From: Vibrio qingdaonensis
Lineage (GTDB): Bacteria > Pseudomonadota > Gammaproteobacteria > Enterobacterales > Vibrionaceae
Direction of reading: 5' to 3'
Assembly: GCF_026191675.1 (NCBI RefSeq)
Contig: NZ_JAKRRY010000030.1
Coordinates: forward strand, 1-64,000
Length of the DNA stretch: 64,000 bases
The position numbers and the translations under genes were made by a program. Shown one piece after another: positions 43,117 through 52,553 of the stretch (position 1 is its first letter; each line of letters begins with the position of its first letter). Below the pieces are notes generated by a model. It was not told the DNA's origin and made no database searches. It saw only the letters and a program-made list of their open reading frames with translations.

Positions 43117-44151
43117 ATGAAAAATATACTCGTGGTTCGAAATGATAAAATTGGTGACTTTATGTTGGCATGGCCAAGCTTTGCCATGCTAAAAGCATCG
43201 TTGCCCGAGTGCCGAATTACCGCTCTCGTGCCGAGTTATACCGTGGCGCTTGCCAGGGCATGCCCATGGATAGATGAAGTGATTGTGGACACAGGCCCCA
43301 AAGCCGACAAGCTTACTCAGCAATCGTTAGTCTCGACGTTAAAAACCGCCAAGTTTGACGCCTCGATCAACCTGTTCTCCACCACCTATAATGCCTTATT
43401 GGTGTGGAAGGCGAAGATCCCTTACCGTTTAGCGCCAGCCACGAAGCTAGCTCAGGTTTTTTATAACAAACGGATTAAGCAAAAGCGCTCGCAAAGCGCT
43501 AAACCGGAGTTTGAATATAACCTAGACCTTGTTCGCGCGTTCCTTATTGATATTGGTCAGCCAATTATTGAGCCTAAAGCCCCGTATTTTTCATTCTCAT
43601 TGGATGCGCTGGCTAAGCAAAAAGAAAAATTATCCGAGCAGTATCTACTGAATAAAGCACGTCCGTGGCTATTTGTTCATGCAGGGAGCGGAGGTTCGGC
43701 CAACAATTTGTCTATTGAACAATACGCCGATCTTGTTGCCGGTATGACGAGGGACGTTGAAGTCGTACTTACTGCGGGACCTGGCGAAGAAGAAAAAGCC
43801 AAGCAGCTTAAACTTGCGTTAGAGCAACGAAGCATTGCCAGCGTGGTGTACGATAAAAATGAGGGTCTTATTGATTTTTCATGCTCGATTGCCTGCGCGA
43901 GTGCCTTTATTGCTGGCTCTACGGGGCCGTTACACATTGCCGCTGCCCTAGATGTCCCAACGGTAGGCTTTTTTCCTTCTAAACGTTCGGCGACACCACT
44001 GCGTTGGAAACCGATTAATTCTGAAGGGCGCCATCTCGCCTTTTGCCCACCTCAGGCACAGGACAAGTCTTCGCAGGAAGACATGTCTCGTATCGACGTG
44101 ACATCACTACTGCCGACACTTAACCAATGGATTGCCAGCTACGTAAATTAG
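43117..44151 (+). CDS. Glycosyltransferase family 9 (heptosyltransferase-like)
   Basis: Predicted LPS core transferase. The 344-aa product starts MKNILVVRNDKIGDFMLAWP, with the GT9 N-terminal signature (RNDKIGD), and in the C-terminal half has FVHAGSGGSANNL and the donor-site motif IAGSTGPLHIAAAL with Gly-Pro-His. The exact sugar is not resolved. The ATG at 43117 with AGAG 8-11 bp upstream was chosen over an adjacent TTG. It is transcribed opposite to its neighbours, as a single gene with its own terminator. Confidence 0.85.
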   Translation: MKNILVVRNDKIGDFMLAWPSFAMLKASLPECRITALVPSYTVALARACPWIDEVIVDTGPKADKLTQQSLVSTLKTAKFDASINLFSTTYNALLVWKAKIPYRLAPATKLAQVFYNKRIKQKRSQSAKPEFEYNLDLVRAFLIDIGQPIIEPKAPYFSFSLDALAKQKEKLSEQYLLNKARPWLFVHAGSGGSANNLSIEQYADLVAGMTRDVEVVLTAGPGEEEKAKQLKLALEQRSIASVVYDKNEGLIDFSCSIACASAFIAGSTGPLHIAAALDVPTVGFFPSKRSATPLRWKPINSEGRHLAFCPPQAQDKSSQEDMSRIDVTSLLPTLNQWIASYVN

Positions 44152-44189
44152 CGGTCAAGGTACAGCGCATTCAATGAAAGCACACTAAA

Positions 44190-44217
44190 AAATCAGCCCT
44201 CAATTGAGGGCTGATTT
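44190..44217. terminator. bidirectional terminator
   Basis: A perfect self-complementary 28-bp stretch (AAATCAGCCCTCAA/TTGAGGGCTGATTT) between convergent genes, with T-rich and A-rich flanks. Confidence 0.88.
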
Positions 44218-44232
44218 TGTATGACGAGTGCG

Positions 44233-46230
44233 CTATTGCGCTTGCTTTGCTTGCATGACGCGATAGTTAAGTTGCCATTGCAGCATCTTCACGTAATCAT
44301 CCGCCTTTTTATCTATGTCCACCGGCACAGGTTGCTTTGCATTTGGATCGAGGTAGAGCCCAGATTCAGGCCACGGGTAAAAACTGCGCGGTTTCTCTAG
44401 TGACACGACACCTTTGTCTGATAACCACACCTTGGTGTTGGCACCAAATGCCAGCGTTGGATCATCGTGCTTAGCAACAATATTACGTCCACCCACATTC
44501 AAATAACGCGCATTAGACAAGCTAGCATTATAGAGCGATGGCATGATGTCTTTGTGTGAGCCAATACGGTTTGCATCAAAGGTAATGTCTAAATGCGCTT
44601 GTATCGCTTCTGGGATGTACAAATAGAAAGGGACCCCTTTATCGAGCAAGATTTCCTGTGGCATGGTCGCAGCAATACGTCGCATCTGGTGATCGCCGGT
44701 CGCAGCGATGACCGTTGGTCTTTTCGGAGACTGTTTTACGTGGCTAATGAACTGACCCAAGCTATCGGCGGAATATTGGAAAGTAGTTTGAATACCTTCT
44801 GGCGCAATCTGTCCTTGCCCGGCGCGAGTGCGATAGTCATCCGACACGTGAGTAGGATAAGGCGAGTAATAGTCAGGTGTTTCGTACGGAGGGTGATTGG
44901 TTACCGACAGCAAGATAATAAACAACGGCTGTGTTTCTTCACTGAGCAGTTTTTCTACATACTTAAAGGCCACGTCATCCGGTAGCCCCCAATCGGTCAT
45001 GTACTTTTCGGCTTCAGGGTATTGCGCCAGTAGCGTATTTTGATCGACGACTCTGTCCACGCCTTGTTTGGGCAGATAGCTCATGTAATCACGCCATGCC
45101 ATATTGCCCGGCGAGACAAAAATGGTCTTGTAACCCGCTTGTTTGTATGGCTGGAAGGCATTGCCTGCTAATGTTAAGTTTTGCGCTGACGACTGACTGA
45201 TAGATTGAACAGGGCTACTAAACATGATTTGCGCCATCGACGGCGCGGTGCCGTTATCGGCCGACAAGAAGCGAGTAAACAAGAAGTCTTGGTTAAAGTG
45301 TTGACGCAAGCTGCCCAGCATATCGTTGGTTTTTGGGTCATCAAAGGCCAACATATTCGAGCCAAGGCTCTCCATCACCGCCAGAACCACATTTGGCTGG
45401 TTTTTCTCTAGGTATGGGTTCTCAGCGGTGTGAGTAAAGAGTTCATTACTCCCAACCACTTGTGAGAGCAATGCTTCCCCGTCTTGGAGGGACACATCAA
45501 CAAATTTGGTATCTGCTTTACGCGCTTTTATCGCCCAATCTATCGCCATAAAGCCATTCGGAGTCAGCTTATTCAATACCACCAGTTCAGACACTTGTGC
45601 ATTGGCTTGGCGCAGTGGAAAGGTGCCGATAGACCCGCGAGCAGCCACAAAAAACACCGTGATTGAAATGAGTCCGTAAACAACCGCAACAGGGCTAAAC
45701 CAGCGCGTGACGTGTTTTGATGTGGCAGTGAGTCGGTGACTCATCCAAGCACCAAGTACGGCAACAGCAAGGGTGAGTAGGGTGCTTTGCACGATCGGGT
45801 AGTCTTGCCACATGTTCATGACAACGGCTTCGGTGTCATCTTCAAACAAACCAAAGGCAAATAAGTCGTAGTGGTTATGGTACGTTTGGTAGTAGTAATA
45901 GTTGCCGATAGTGATGGCGGTGATAATAAACACAATAACCGTGCTATACGTTATCGCGATAGGTCGGAACGCACGCCAAATGGTGCTGTGGGCTGCTAGT
46001 AGTAAACCAATCAGATATAAGGGCGCGAAGCCGATTGCGCTGACGCGAAGATCGTAGCGAAGCCCGGTCACCACCATGCGCCAAATATCAGCCGACTTGC
46101 CAGTCAGCTGGTTAGTGTCGACAAAGTAAGCGAACATCACCGCTCGACCCACACACATAATGAGGGTGACAAACAGCACCTGAAACCAAACCAGTTTGGT
46201 GAGTTGTCTAAAGTGTTTTTGATACATCAT
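44233..46230 (-). CDS. LtaS-type membrane sulfatase/phosphoglycerol transferase
   Basis: Alkaline-phosphatase-superfamily enzyme anchored in the inner membrane with its catalytic domain outside. The 665-aa product has about five helices in the first 200 residues, then a domain with VVLAVMESLGSNML (metal site), ADNGTAPSM (possible nucleophile Thr region), SVTNHPPYETPDYY and the metal-binding ATGDHQMR. In Gram-negatives such proteins modify glycans or LPS with phosphoglycerol or phosphoethanolamine. The substrate is not determined. It follows the WaaE-like gene by 48 bp. Confidence 0.82.
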   Translation of the reverse strand: MMYQKHFRQLTKLVWFQVLFVTLIMCVGRAVMFAYFVDTNQLTGKSADIWRMVVTGLRYDLRVSAIGFAPLYLIGLLLAAHSTIWRAFRPIAITYSTVIVFIITAITIGNYYYYQTYHNHYDLFAFGLFEDDTEAVVMNMWQDYPIVQSTLLTLAVAVLGAWMSHRLTATSKHVTRWFSPVAVVYGLISITVFFVAARGSIGTFPLRQANAQVSELVVLNKLTPNGFMAIDWAIKARKADTKFVDVSLQDGEALLSQVVGSNELFTHTAENPYLEKNQPNVVLAVMESLGSNMLAFDDPKTNDMLGSLRQHFNQDFLFTRFLSADNGTAPSMAQIMFSSPVQSISQSSAQNLTLAGNAFQPYKQAGYKTIFVSPGNMAWRDYMSYLPKQGVDRVVDQNTLLAQYPEAEKYMTDWGLPDDVAFKYVEKLLSEETQPLFIILLSVTNHPPYETPDYYSPYPTHVSDDYRTRAGQGQIAPEGIQTTFQYSADSLGQFISHVKQSPKRPTVIAATGDHQMRRIAATMPQEILLDKGVPFYLYIPEAIQAHLDITFDANRIGSHKDIMPSLYNASLSNARYLNVGGRNIVAKHDDPTLAFGANTKVWLSDKGVVSLEKPRSFYPWPESGLYLDPNAKQPVPVDIDKKADDYVKMLQWQLNYRVMQAKQAQ

Positions 46231-46278
46231 AAAATTAACGACTACTTTTTTATTCAGAGAGTTTTATTCCAGAGAACG

Positions 46279-47082
46279 TTATTCAGGCGAATGGTCTTTT
46301 TGAGCCACCTGTGCGGGTTGTGTACTGGTACGAACCCAAAGATCAGCGTATTTAACAAAGGTGGAGTGAGCCGACAGCAACGACAGCAAAAAACCTTGCT
46401 TGCCATCTAAGAAGCCCGCTTTAACGATGTACATTTTCACGAAGCAAGCTATGGCATGAATGATGCCTTGAGAAAGACTTGAACGCTTGCCGCGCTTTTC
46501 ACGTTGTTCTGCCCACGCTTTGGCGTACCCTGCGGACTTCACCAAGTAATGGTGGATATCATCATAGGTATAATGAATTAGATCGCCCGTTAGTGTCTCT
46601 ACTTTCATCGATTTATTCGTTTGCACTTTTTCATGCACCAGTGAATCATCGTATTGGGTAAGATTCGTAGGATAGAGCCTAAGAACCTTATCGGGATACC
46701 AACCACAATGCTTAATGAAGCGACCAAATACCCAGCTTAGGCGAGCAAACTGATAAATCGTCGAGGGCTGATTTTTCTCAACCGCTTGCAAAATACTTTG
46801 CTTAAGCTCTGGTGTGACTCGTTCATCCGCATCCAACCAGAAAACAAAATCAGACTCAACATGGCTTTGTGCGAGTCGTCTTTGCGGACCAAATCCTGGC
46901 CATTCATGATTAACATGAAACTTCGCGCCAAAATCATGGGCGATGGCTTCGGTATTATCTGTGCTGCCTGAGTCTAAAATAACGATTTCATCCACCCAGC
47001 CTTGCACGGTTTCAAGGCAGGCTCGCAAATGCTTGGATTCATTTTTTACAATAAGGGCAACAGCCAGTGTCGGTTTTGTCAC
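46279..47082 (-). CDS. waaE: Glycosyltransferase family 2, WaaE/KdtX-like
   Basis: WaaE (KdtX) adds a beta-1,4-glucose to heptose I of the LPS inner core. The 267-aa product starts with LAVALIVKNESKHLRACLE, then DEIVILDSGSTDNT, the metal motif FWLDADERV (about 82-90) and KVLRLYP, all characteristic of this subfamily. Its place between a heptosyltransferase and coaD-linked genes fits. The identity of the sugar rests on family resemblance. Confidence 0.8.
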   Translation of the reverse strand: MTKPTLAVALIVKNESKHLRACLETVQGWVDEIVILDSGSTDNTEAIAHDFGAKFHVNHEWPGFGPQRRLAQSHVESDFVFWLDADERVTPELKQSILQAVEKNQPSTIYQFARLSWVFGRFIKHCGWYPDKVLRLYPTNLTQYDDSLVHEKVQTNKSMKVETLTGDLIHYTYDDIHHYLVKSAGYAKAWAEQREKRGKRSSLSQGIIHAIACFVKMYIVKAGFLDGKQGFLLSLLSAHSTFVKYADLWVRTSTQPAQVAQKDHSPE

Positions 47083-47135
47083 GATATATACCTTGTTGGG
47101 CGCTACGTTGATCTAGGAGAGTGCTCCTAGTATCT

Positions 47136-48191
47136 TTATGCGCCGAGATTTTCTAATTTGATGACCTTATCAAACATAGCAATCACCGCTTGGGCGTCAA
47201 TGCGCTGCATAGCTTGCTTGTCTTTGACTCGAGCCCGCCAATTAAGTTCGTGGCTTGCTTTGCCAGTTTCAGCTTGAATCGCTTCTTCATAAGCAGAAAC
47301 CACATAATCTTGATAGTTATAAGGCCCCGTTCGCGCTGGGTTATGGTGCGCATAAAGACCAATCACCGGTGTGCCCATGGCATTCGCCATATGGGTAGGG
47401 CCAGTATCCGGGGCTATCAGTAAGTCGGCATTATCAATGAGTGCCAGCATTTGCATTAAGCTGCTTTGACCAATTAAATTCTTTACTGGTGTGGATAACG
47501 TAGATTCAATCGCTTTGCCAAGTTCTACCTCGATGCTCGCGGGGCTACCAGCAAGCGTCACGCTCCAACCAAGTTTGGCCGCGTGTTCAATCACCGCCAC
47601 ATAGCCCTCAGCGGTCCAGTTCTTATAGCCTTTACTTGCCGCAGGGACGATAAGCAAATTTCGCTCGCTGGCAAGTTGCTGCTTCGCCCAAGTCAGATCG
47701 TCACTTGAATAATGCAATCTCCACTTGGCTTGAGTGGTTGGTATACCTAACGTTTCAGTGAACGCCATTAAGCCATCAAGGACATGCATTTTGGCTGGCG
47801 AGGGCACGTTAACATTGGTAAACAGCCCCTGAAAATCTTGCGCACGCTCGCCATCAAAGCCCAGTTTATACTTCGCGTTGATTCCCAGCGTGGCAATACT
47901 CGCACGAAAGGCGTACTGCATGTGTAACAGTGCGTCAAAGTGATGGTGTCTGAGTTGCTTCCAAAGTGCTCGGTAGCCTTGCCAGCCTGCTTTCTTATCG
48001 AAAACCACGACCTCGATGCCTTCGATACTTTTTAGCAATTGCGCTTCAAGTTTACCCGTTACCCAAGTGATTTTAGTCTCAGGCCAATGGTGTTGAATTG
48101 CCTGTACGGCTGCGATGGTGTTACAGACATCACCAATAGCAGAAAGCCTTAAAATACACACAGAGTGAGGAGCAGAATCGAAAAGTGCCAT
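47136..48191 (-). CDS. Heptosyltransferase I-like (GT9, OpsX/WaaC type)
   Basis: Predicted to add the first heptose to Kdo. The 351-aa product has the N-terminal ILRLSAIGDVCNTIAAV motif (about 13-29) typical of heptosyltransferase I, and the C-terminal LIAPDTGPTHMANAMGTPVIGL motif split across about 258-280 that binds ADP-heptose. It diverges from kdkA, whose product phosphorylates the Kdo to which this heptose is attached. Confidence 0.85.
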   Translation of the reverse strand: MALFDSAPHSVCILRLSAIGDVCNTIAAVQAIQHHWPETKITWVTGKLEAQLLKSIEGIEVVVFDKKAGWQGYRALWKQLRHHHFDALLHMQYAFRASIATLGINAKYKLGFDGERAQDFQGLFTNVNVPSPAKMHVLDGLMAFTETLGIPTTQAKWRLHYSSDDLTWAKQQLASERNLLIVPAASKGYKNWTAEGYVAVIEHAAKLGWSVTLAGSPASIEVELGKAIESTLSTPVKNLIGQSSLMQMLALIDNADLLIAPDTGPTHMANAMGTPVIGLYAHHNPARTGPYNYQDYVVSAYEEAIQAETGKASHELNWRARVKDKQAMQRIDAQAVIAMFDKVIKLENLGA

Positions 48192-48286
48192 AAATACACA
48201 ACGCCAGAAACAGATGTAAAGATTATGCAGGGGGGCGGTTTGAATGTAAAATCAGAAACAGTGGAAAAATAGAAAAGATGGTGCTG

Positions 48287-48314
48287 GGTCCTTGGTCCTT
48301 GGTCCTAGTTCCTA
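48287..48314. repeat. tandem array, GGTCCTT x2-4, before kdkA
   Basis: Units GGTCCTT, GGTCCTT, GGTCCTA, then the degenerate GTTCCTA. It lies in the divergent promoter region and ends 16 bp before the kdkA GTG; the GGTAGGAC that follows serves as its RBS. Confidence 0.85.
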
Positions 48315-48330
48315 GGGGTAGGACTTAAGC

Positions 48331-49035
48331 GTGAAAACAGTGAACAGTAACAACACCACCTATTGGTTTGATGAGGTTTTATTGCAAGAGCCGATAGAGC
48401 AAGTGTTTGCAGCGGATTTTTGGCAATCACAAGGTAAGGTGATCGGCAGTGCGCAAGGGCGTGGAACCACATGGTTTGTGCAAACCCAAACCGGTGAAGC
48501 GGCGCTTAGACACTATCGCCGTGGTGGACTGTTTGGAAAGCTGGTGAAAGACCAGTATTGGTTTACAGGCTGGGAGAAAACCCGCAGTTTCCAAGAGTTT
48601 CATCTGCTCAATACCTTAAGAGAAGCGGGTGTCAATGTACCCAAACCGATTGCGGCGAGAGCGGTCAAGGTAGGGCCTTACTATCGAGCTGACTTATTGA
48701 GTGAAAAAATTGCCAATGCCCGCGATCTTGTCGCCATCTTACAAGACAAACCGTTACCGAAAGAGATGTACCAAAAAATTGGTGCGGAAATTCGTAAAAT
48801 GCACGACGCGCAAGTGAACCATACTGATTTGAACATTCACAATATCTTGATTGATGATCAAGATAAAGTTTGGATTATTGATTTTGATAAGTGTTTTAAA
48901 CTGCGTGGACAGGAATGGAAAAAAGGCAATCTTGAACGTTTGCAGCGCTCATTTGAAAAGGAGGTCGTTCGAAGAAATATTCATTTTACAGAGTTTGACT
49001 TTAGAGCTTTGGAAAGGGCGACACTCGAGAGTTAA
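48331..49035 (+). CDS. kdkA: Kdo kinase (3-deoxy-D-manno-octulosonic acid kinase)
   Basis: Phosphorylates position 4 of the single Kdo in organisms with Kdo1-lipid A, such as Haemophilus and Vibrio. The 234-aa product has a protein-kinase-like fold with GRGTTWFV, RHYRRGGLFG and the catalytic/metal motifs HTDLNIHNILID (about 167-178) and IIDFDKC (about 187-193). It starts at GTG with AGGAC 8 bp upstream. Its presence predicts a phosphorylated single-Kdo core and a monofunctional WaaA. Confidence 0.93.
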   Translation: MKTVNSNNTTYWFDEVLLQEPIEQVFAADFWQSQGKVIGSAQGRGTTWFVQTQTGEAALRHYRRGGLFGKLVKDQYWFTGWEKTRSFQEFHLLNTLREAGVNVPKPIAARAVKVGPYYRADLLSEKIANARDLVAILQDKPLPKEMYQKIGAEIRKMHDAQVNHTDLNIHNILIDDQDKVWIIDFDKCFKLRGQEWKKGNLERLQRSFEKEVVRRNIHFTEFDFRALERATLES

Positions 49036-49056
49036 GTGTCGCCATACTGAAAGTGT

Positions 49057-50706
49057 TTACTCGTAGACTAGTTCAGAGCTTTCGTTATCTTTCTCTTGTT
49101 TGATGTGTAAAAAACCATTGTCACCAGTAAGACGAGAGCCTGCTATGTAACCGCTCTTACAACCATTGTTATTGGGGTAACTAAAACCCATTATCTCAGC
49201 AAGGTAATGAGAGAGTTGAATCTGGAATACAGACTTACATTGACCGAGCTGAGTCTGAGCTAGTTTTATGATGTCAGGTACGCCAGATGACAGATAAATC
49301 GGCACGGTATAGTTAGAACGTTGTAGAAAATTACCATGCCCCGCCGTATTTTTAGTGACATATTGACCGTGGTCAGAGGTCATTAGTAATGCCCAGCTTG
49401 GAGAGTCGTGATCGACGATATATTGCTGTATTTGTCTTATTAAATCGTCAGTGTAATGCACACTATTCATATATTCAGCATAATCTGTCTCACTACCAAA
49501 AGGTTTATAATCATCCGGAGTTCTATCGGCATAAGGCATGTGTGAGCCAGTTTGATGAAGGACGATGAGATTTTTTTTATTTAAATCGACTTTTTTCAAC
49601 CAGTTCATGAGTTCCATGTCTAAGACACCTTGATAACTGTTGTTTGTTAGACTGAACGAATCATCATAGTTGTCAACCCATTGCAACCCGACGAGGGACA
49701 TTAGGCTTAAGCCGTAATTAGCTTGGGTAGAATAGAAATGGGTGGTATATCCATTTTCTTTTGCTAAACGGAATAAATTAGAATTCCCACTCCCAATCTG
49801 TTTGACCCCATTGGGTTTGGCAACAGAGTTAAAGAAAAAAGGGAGGCTAACATCAGTAAAAAGGCCGCCAGAGAATCCTTCCGCAAAAAAGGTATTCGAT
49901 AGACTCTTCTGCTCGTCCAGCCAAGGTGTTGTTGTTTCAGGGTAATCAAAAGCACTCATATATTTTGAAGATAAACTTTCTCCCATGATTACCACAATAT
50001 TATCGGCTAAGCCATTTGAGGTCTTGGCTGGTGAAGGGCTAGAGAAAGGCTTTACTTTTGAGTGACCTAAAAGCTCTTCCGGTACTGTGCGGGAGGTGAA
50101 AAACCCCCATGTATAAAAAGTGTTTTTAATCGTTGAGTGATACATAGCAGGAAGTCTACCTAATGTGTTGGTAGAGTTAATAGTTTGTCTTATTGGATAA
50201 AATAGAACAACGGCTACTGCTATAATGCTCACCCAATGAGACTTTTTAGGGATGTTTTTTCTTGTCCATACAAGGGAAAAAAAGCTAATGAACACTAACG
50301 TAAGAGCGAAAATTGTGACTCCCATAGTTTTTACTGCATCGCGTCCGGAAACTATAACTTCTAAGAACTTTTCAAAGAGTAGCCAAAGTTTGATAGGGGT
50401 GATGAAGTACCCGTAGTTCGATATACTAAAAAATTGTATGGCATATCCAAGCACTAAAAAAATAGTGAGTATAAGCGCAGCTACTAAAGAGCGTGCATAT
50501 GAGATGAGTAGACCAAAGACGAGTGAAAAAATAGGAATCCAGTAGGGCTCACCGATGGGAACAACGTCATAACGGGCTCTTACGATTACCTCTGCTAGAA
50601 GTATTACGATCCCTATTAGTAGCGAGCGAGCACTGGTACTTACAAGCGTTCCCTTTAGAATCCATTGGTAAGATTTTGATAAGTAATTGGTAATTGAGGT
50701 TGGCAT
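49057..50706 (-). CDS. Phosphoethanolamine transferase-like membrane protein (EptA/CptA superfamily)
   Basis: A 549-aa protein with about five N-terminal helices (to about residue 170) and a sulfatase-like C-terminal domain. Visible motifs: VVIMGESLSSKYMSAF then PETTTPWL (the usual metal-site Glu and Thr-rich segment), VLHQTGSHMPYADRTPDDYKPF split near 390-412, and TSDHGQYVTKN. These are typical of enzymes that add phosphoethanolamine to LPS core or lipid A. It is convergent with kdkA and upstream of nothing else on its strand. Acceptor not determined. Confidence 0.82.
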   Translation of the reverse strand: MPTSITNYLSKSYQWILKGTLVSTSARSLLIGIVILLAEVIVRARYDVVPIGEPYWIPIFSLVFGLLISYARSLVAALILTIFLVLGYAIQFFSISNYGYFITPIKLWLLFEKFLEVIVSGRDAVKTMGVTIFALTLVFISFFSLVWTRKNIPKKSHWVSIIAVAVVLFYPIRQTINSTNTLGRLPAMYHSTIKNTFYTWGFFTSRTVPEELLGHSKVKPFSSPSPAKTSNGLADNIVVIMGESLSSKYMSAFDYPETTTPWLDEQKSLSNTFFAEGFSGGLFTDVSLPFFFNSVAKPNGVKQIGSGNSNLFRLAKENGYTTHFYSTQANYGLSLMSLVGLQWVDNYDDSFSLTNNSYQGVLDMELMNWLKKVDLNKKNLIVLHQTGSHMPYADRTPDDYKPFGSETDYAEYMNSVHYTDDLIRQIQQYIVDHDSPSWALLMTSDHGQYVTKNTAGHGNFLQRSNYTVPIYLSSGVPDIIKLAQTQLGQCKSVFQIQLSHYLAEIMGFSYPNNNGCKSGYIAGSRLTGDNGFLHIKQEKDNESSELVYE

Positions 50707-50851
50707 TAAGTGGTTTTTCCTAAGGGAAATCTATGGATTACGGTGTATGAATAAGCCTAGGACGCTGTCATTAAGTGAAAAATGTCAAGTAAGGCTTATA
50801 ATTCTGCTAGCCAGTAAGTTTAGCAGAAATGAAACTATAGAGTATGTAGTT

Positions 50852-52132
50852 TCATTTAATGATAATTGCATTTAACATTAATAATGTATTTTCCAATGTT
50901 CCGCGATTCACAGCAACGGTATGAATCGCACCATCTGTCATCTCTTTTATTACCTCTTTGTTACTCCAGATACTAGAAAGGCAATGTTCAAGCTCCTGGC
51001 TGCTTTGACAAATCATGGTGGCGTTATTTTTGAGTAATAGGTGAGTGACTTCAGTGAAGTTGTAATAGCTCGGCCCTGTTATACTTGGTATCCCAACAGC
51101 AGCAGGCTCTAGTAGGTTATGACCACCGACTTTTGTGCCTACAAGGCTTCCTCCCATGAAGCAAATATCACTAGCAACTAAGTAGGCAATCATTTCTCCC
51201 ATGGTGTTGCCTAAGAACACTTGAGTGTGTTCAGGCAGCGCTTTGGTTATATTGGTTTTCTGCTCGACCGTCAGTCCTTTTGTTTGACAGAGCTGAAAAA
51301 CAGACTCAAAACGTTCAGGGTGTCTTGGAACGATAATGAGTAACGCATTAGGCATCGTTTTTATCAGTTGTTGGTGTGCTTCTAGTGCGATTTCTTCTTC
51401 ACCATTATGGGTGCTTGCGGCTATCCAAACGGGTCGGTTTTGTCCCAAAATATTTCTAAGTTGATTGCCGAGTTTTCTATCTTCGTCATTAATTGTAATG
51501 TCGAACTTAATGGACCCCGAAACAGAAATGATATTGGAGTTGATACCCAACTTGGTGAATCGGTCCGCATCCTCTTGGTACTGGCAAGCTATGTGGGTTA
51601 AATGCTGTGTCGTCATTTCAAAAATGGGTTTGAAACGAAGGTAGCGAAGGTATGAGCGTTCGGATAAGCGAGCATTAATAACGACGATGGGGATTTGAAA
51701 TTTAGCGACAGTAGTAAGTGTATTCGGCCATAATTCAGTTTCCATGATGACTAGTAGCGTAGGCTTAATTGTGCGGACAAAGCGATGTACTGCAAAGCCA
51801 AAGTCTAATGGCATATAGCGGTGAGTGGCTATATCAGACAATTTATCGGCTTGTTCTGCACCTGTTGGTGTCGTAGTGGTTACAACGATCGCTTTATCAG
51901 GGTTTTGAGCCGCATAACGTCGAATGAGGGGGGTTGCAGCAATGACCTCACCAACAGAAACAGTATGAAACCAAACGACCTCTTTTGACGTGTTATTAAG
52001 AGGAGGAGTGATACCAAAGTGCTCTTTCCAGCGATGACCCACGTTGGGCTTTCCAGGTTTACTCTTGAATAAATTAACCAGAAAAAATGGAGCAACAATC
52101 AGAAGTAATAGTGTATAAATTATACGCAGCAT
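50852..52132 (-). CDS. waaA: WaaA, Kdo transferase
   Basis: Transfers Kdo from CMP-Kdo to the lipid A precursor. The 426-aa product (E. coli 425) starts MLRIIYTLLLLIVAPFFLV (membrane anchor) and has RWKEHFG, WFHTVSVGEVIAATPLI, VIMETELWPN, ARLSERSY, and the C-terminal FMGGSLVGTKVGGHNLLEPA region split at about 310-330. The ATG at 52132 was chosen by family; the frame is open 33 codons further upstream. With kdkA in the same cluster, it probably adds one Kdo. Confidence 0.96.
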   Translation of the reverse strand: MLRIIYTLLLLIVAPFFLVNLFKSKPGKPNVGHRWKEHFGITPPLNNTSKEVVWFHTVSVGEVIAATPLIRRYAAQNPDKAIVVTTTTPTGAEQADKLSDIATHRYMPLDFGFAVHRFVRTIKPTLLVIMETELWPNTLTTVAKFQIPIVVINARLSERSYLRYLRFKPIFEMTTQHLTHIACQYQEDADRFTKLGINSNIISVSGSIKFDITINDEDRKLGNQLRNILGQNRPVWIAASTHNGEEEIALEAHQQLIKTMPNALLIIVPRHPERFESVFQLCQTKGLTVEQKTNITKALPEHTQVFLGNTMGEMIAYLVASDICFMGGSLVGTKVGGHNLLEPAAVGIPSITGPSYYNFTEVTHLLLKNNATMICQSSQELEHCLSSIWSNKEVIKEMTDGAIHTVAVNRGTLENTLLMLNAIIIK

Positions 52133-52169
52133 ATTTATTATCTTTAAGTAAGAGAGCCTGTACACGGAC

Positions 52170-52553
52170 CTACTCTGAAAAGGTCCAAAGTTTGTGAATA
52201 ATGTAGGTGATAACAGGAAGAATAAGCACAACTACGATTACTCGAATATAACTATTTAGATCGGAAATGAGCTCGCTGAGTCCTTGAGCTAGCATCAATG
52301 ATCCAAACTGTACAACAAAGAAGCGAGTAGCATTACTCCAATTTACGTTTTGCTTAAACACGAGAAGTGTTTGAGATAAATAGGAGAAAATGAAGGCTAA
52401 GCAAAACCCAATCACATTGGCAAAAAAAACACTGTCTTGGATAAAGTGTAAGTACAAGAATGCGACAACTATATGAATAGCCGTCGCAATGCCTCCAGAT
52501 AGCGCAAATCGAACAATACGATATTCTAAGAGTCGTTCAAGTGTAACCATCAT
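52170..52553 (-). CDS. GtrA family membrane protein
   Basis: A 127-aa protein with four hydrophobic helices (about 12-32, 38-58, 78-98, 102-122) and the GtrA pattern RFALSGGIATAIHIVVAF. GtrA proteins are thought to flip polyprenyl-phosphate-linked sugars across the inner membrane. The gene overlaps the GtrB-like gene by 4 bp (ATGA), so the two are translationally coupled and act as a pair. Confidence 0.9.
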   Translation of the reverse strand: MMVTLERLLEYRIVRFALSGGIATAIHIVVAFLYLHFIQDSVFFANVIGFCLAFIFSYLSQTLLVFKQNVNWSNATRFFVVQFGSLMLAQGLSELISDLNSYIRVIVVVLILPVITYIIHKLWTFSE

